DNA from: JANOQP01 sp044227705
Lineage (GTDB): Bacteria > Bacteroidota > Bacteroidia > Chitinophagales > Saprospiraceae
Length of the DNA: 13,743 nt
Direction: 5' to 3'
NCBI GenBank assembly: GCA_044227705.1
Contig: JBGAWE010000117.1
Span: 1-13,743 of the forward strand
Shown here: positions 12,937 to 13,743 of the stretch, one piece after another
How the letters are laid out: the number at the start of each line of letters is the position of its first letter
How positions within the stretch are numbered: position 1 is the first letter of the stretch
Made by a program: the position numbers and the translations under genes
Notes under the pieces: model-generated
What the model saw: the letters and a program-made list of their open reading frames with translations, nothing else
What the model was told of the DNA's origin: nothing
The model's database searches: none

Positions 12937-13037
12937 TAAAAAACAAGTTCGCGGGAGCGAATCTGCCGAAGGCGCGTCTACCTTCGCGCCGCCTTTCGAG
13001 AGAGGGGCATCATTGTCTCACATAAAAATTTGAAATC
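12937..13037 (+). promoter_or_regulatory. Structured leader before rplM
   Basis: The 100 nt before the rplM start contain two compact hairpins: TTCGC-GGGA-GCGAA (12948-12961) and GGCGCG-TCTACCTT-CGCGCC (12971-12990). After them an A/T-rich unpaired stretch leads to the start codon. This layout fits an autoregulatory r-protein leader bound by L13. Leaders upstream of L13 genes have been described in Bacteroidia; whether this matches that family needs a covariance-model search. Confidence 0.4.
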
Positions 13038-13484
13038 GTGAACACGTTGAGCTACCGGACCGTATCGGTCTCGAAGCAGATGCGGCCCAAGAAGTGGTAC
13101 GTCGTCGACGCGGAGAATGTCCCTGTGGGCCGCCTCTGCACGCGAATCGCCTCTGTCCTTCGCGGCAAGCATACCCCGGCCTACACGCCGAACGCCGACA
13201 CGGGCGACTTCGTCATCGTCATCAACGCCGAGAAGGTGCGCTTCACCGGCAACAAGTGGGCGCAGAAGGAGTACCGCGAGATGAACTCGCTGCACCCGGG
13301 CGGTCTGAAAGAAACCGTCGCCGAGCGGATGCGCGACAAAAAGCCCCACCGAGTCATCGAAAAGGCGGTGCGAGGGATGCTGCCCAAGACCAAACTGGGC
13401 GACGCGCTCTACACCAAGCTCTTCGTCTACGCGGGCACCGAGCACCCCCACGCGGCGCAGAAACCGGAACCCTTCACCTTTTAA
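13038..13484 (+). CDS. rplM: 50S ribosomal protein L13
   Basis: L13 is an early-assembling protein of the large ribosomal subunit that binds 23S rRNA. The 148 residues are full length for Bacteroidota, starting MNTLSYRTVS, with the family stretches 'WYVVDAENVPVGRLCTRIAS', 'INAEKVRFTGNKWAQKEY', 'EKAVRGMLPKTKLGDALY' and 'LFVYAGTEHPHAAQ'. The start is a GTG: no ATG is in frame upstream, and the GTG gives the conserved MNTLSY beginning. It is followed after 11 nt by rpsI, the standard partner. The upstream region carries possible leader hairpins. Confidence 0.98.
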   Translation: MNTLSYRTVSVSKQMRPKKWYVVDAENVPVGRLCTRIASVLRGKHTPAYTPNADTGDFVIVINAEKVRFTGNKWAQKEYREMNSLHPGGLKETVAERMRDKKPHRVIEKAVRGMLPKTKLGDALYTKLFVYAGTEHPHAAQKPEPFTF

Positions 13485-13495
13485 TTCAAGCAAAA

Positions 13496-13743
13496 ATGTC
13501 GGAGCAAATCAATGCACTTGGCCGCCGGAAGACGGCCGTCGCTCGGGTCTACGTCATGAAGGGTGAGGGCAAAATCACCGTCAACGGCAAGGACTACCGC
13601 GAGTACTTCCCGCAGATGCACGTCCAGTTCTACGTCACCGACCCCTTTGCGACGGTCGGCGTGTCGGACGCGTACGACGTGAAGGTCAACGTCAAGGGCG
13701 GCGGCTTTCGCGGCCAGTCGGAGGCCGTTCGGATGGGCATCAG
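13496..13743 (+). CDS. rpsI: 30S ribosomal protein S9, truncated by window end
   Basis: The first 82 codons of S9 are present, up to the right edge. The small-subunit protein reaches the P-site tRNA with its C-terminal tail, which is not in the window. Diagnostic stretches are 'ALGRRKTAVARVYVMKGEGK', 'ITVNGKDYREYFP' and 'VNVKGGGFRGQSEAVRMGI'. The ATG at 13496 follows the rplM stop by 11 nt, which is the near-universal rplM-rpsI pairing and implies a shared transcript. Confidence 0.98.
   Translation, partial: MSEQINALGRRKTAVARVYVMKGEGKITVNGKDYREYFPQMHVQFYVTDPFATVGVSDAYDVKVNVKGGGFRGQSEAVRMGI

Noticed and set aside
12978..13493. 171-codon minus-strand frame opposite rplM
   Set aside because: The plus strand encodes unmistakable L13 with the expected rpsI partner; the antisense product shows no family.

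Overview
The window reads as a chromosomal segment of a GC-rich Bacteroidota, most likely in or near the Saprospirales. The evidence is a type IX secretion sorting domain and SprB-type repeats in a secreted protein, the rplM-rpsI pair with a Bacteroidota-type L13 start (MNTLSY), a C-terminal helix-hairpin-helix module I associate with this phylum, several candidate promoters of the TTG / TAnnTTTG type, and no Shine-Dalgarno signals. The species assignment is inference. No phage, IS element, tRNA, rRNA or CRISPR was seen.

Layout. 1-4133, minus strand: two secreted proteins transcribed towards the left edge. One is a 1081-residue multidomain protein (cohesin-like, SprB-like, dockerin-like and T9SS sorting domains). 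The other is a truncated secreted protein starting 18 nt further on. 4134-4477: divergent, AT-rich intergenic region. 4478-8187, plus strand: hemE (TTG start), a membrane-anchored DNA/RNA non-specific endonuclease, and a HerA/FtsK-type ATPase of the DUF853/YjgR family. 8261-10656, minus strand: the most unusual locus. It is one long gene for an NTF2-like domain, about 45 valine/charged 10- and 12-residue repeats, and a C-terminal HhH domain. It is interrupted here by an 8-nt duplication and three in-frame TAG codons, all between 9368 and 9720. 10883-11350, plus: a DUF962/Mpo1-like membrane protein, followed by three tandem terminator-like hairpins. 11640-12823, plus: a class I methyltransferase overlapping msrA by 4 nt. 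13038-end, plus: rplM (GTG start) and the start of rpsI behind a structured leader.

Functionally this is mainly housekeeping (haem synthesis, methionine sulfoxide repair, ribosomal proteins, lipid-type membrane enzyme) mixed with cell-surface and accessory functions. The candidate for an undescribed system is the 8261-10656 repeat protein. Its VPV-type charged repeats resemble in style the repeats of eukaryotic cortical cytoskeleton proteins (articulins, alveolins), but sit in a bacterial protein between two globular domains. Its present interruptions are either real recent pseudogenisation or local sequence errors, which cannot be decided from this sequence alone.
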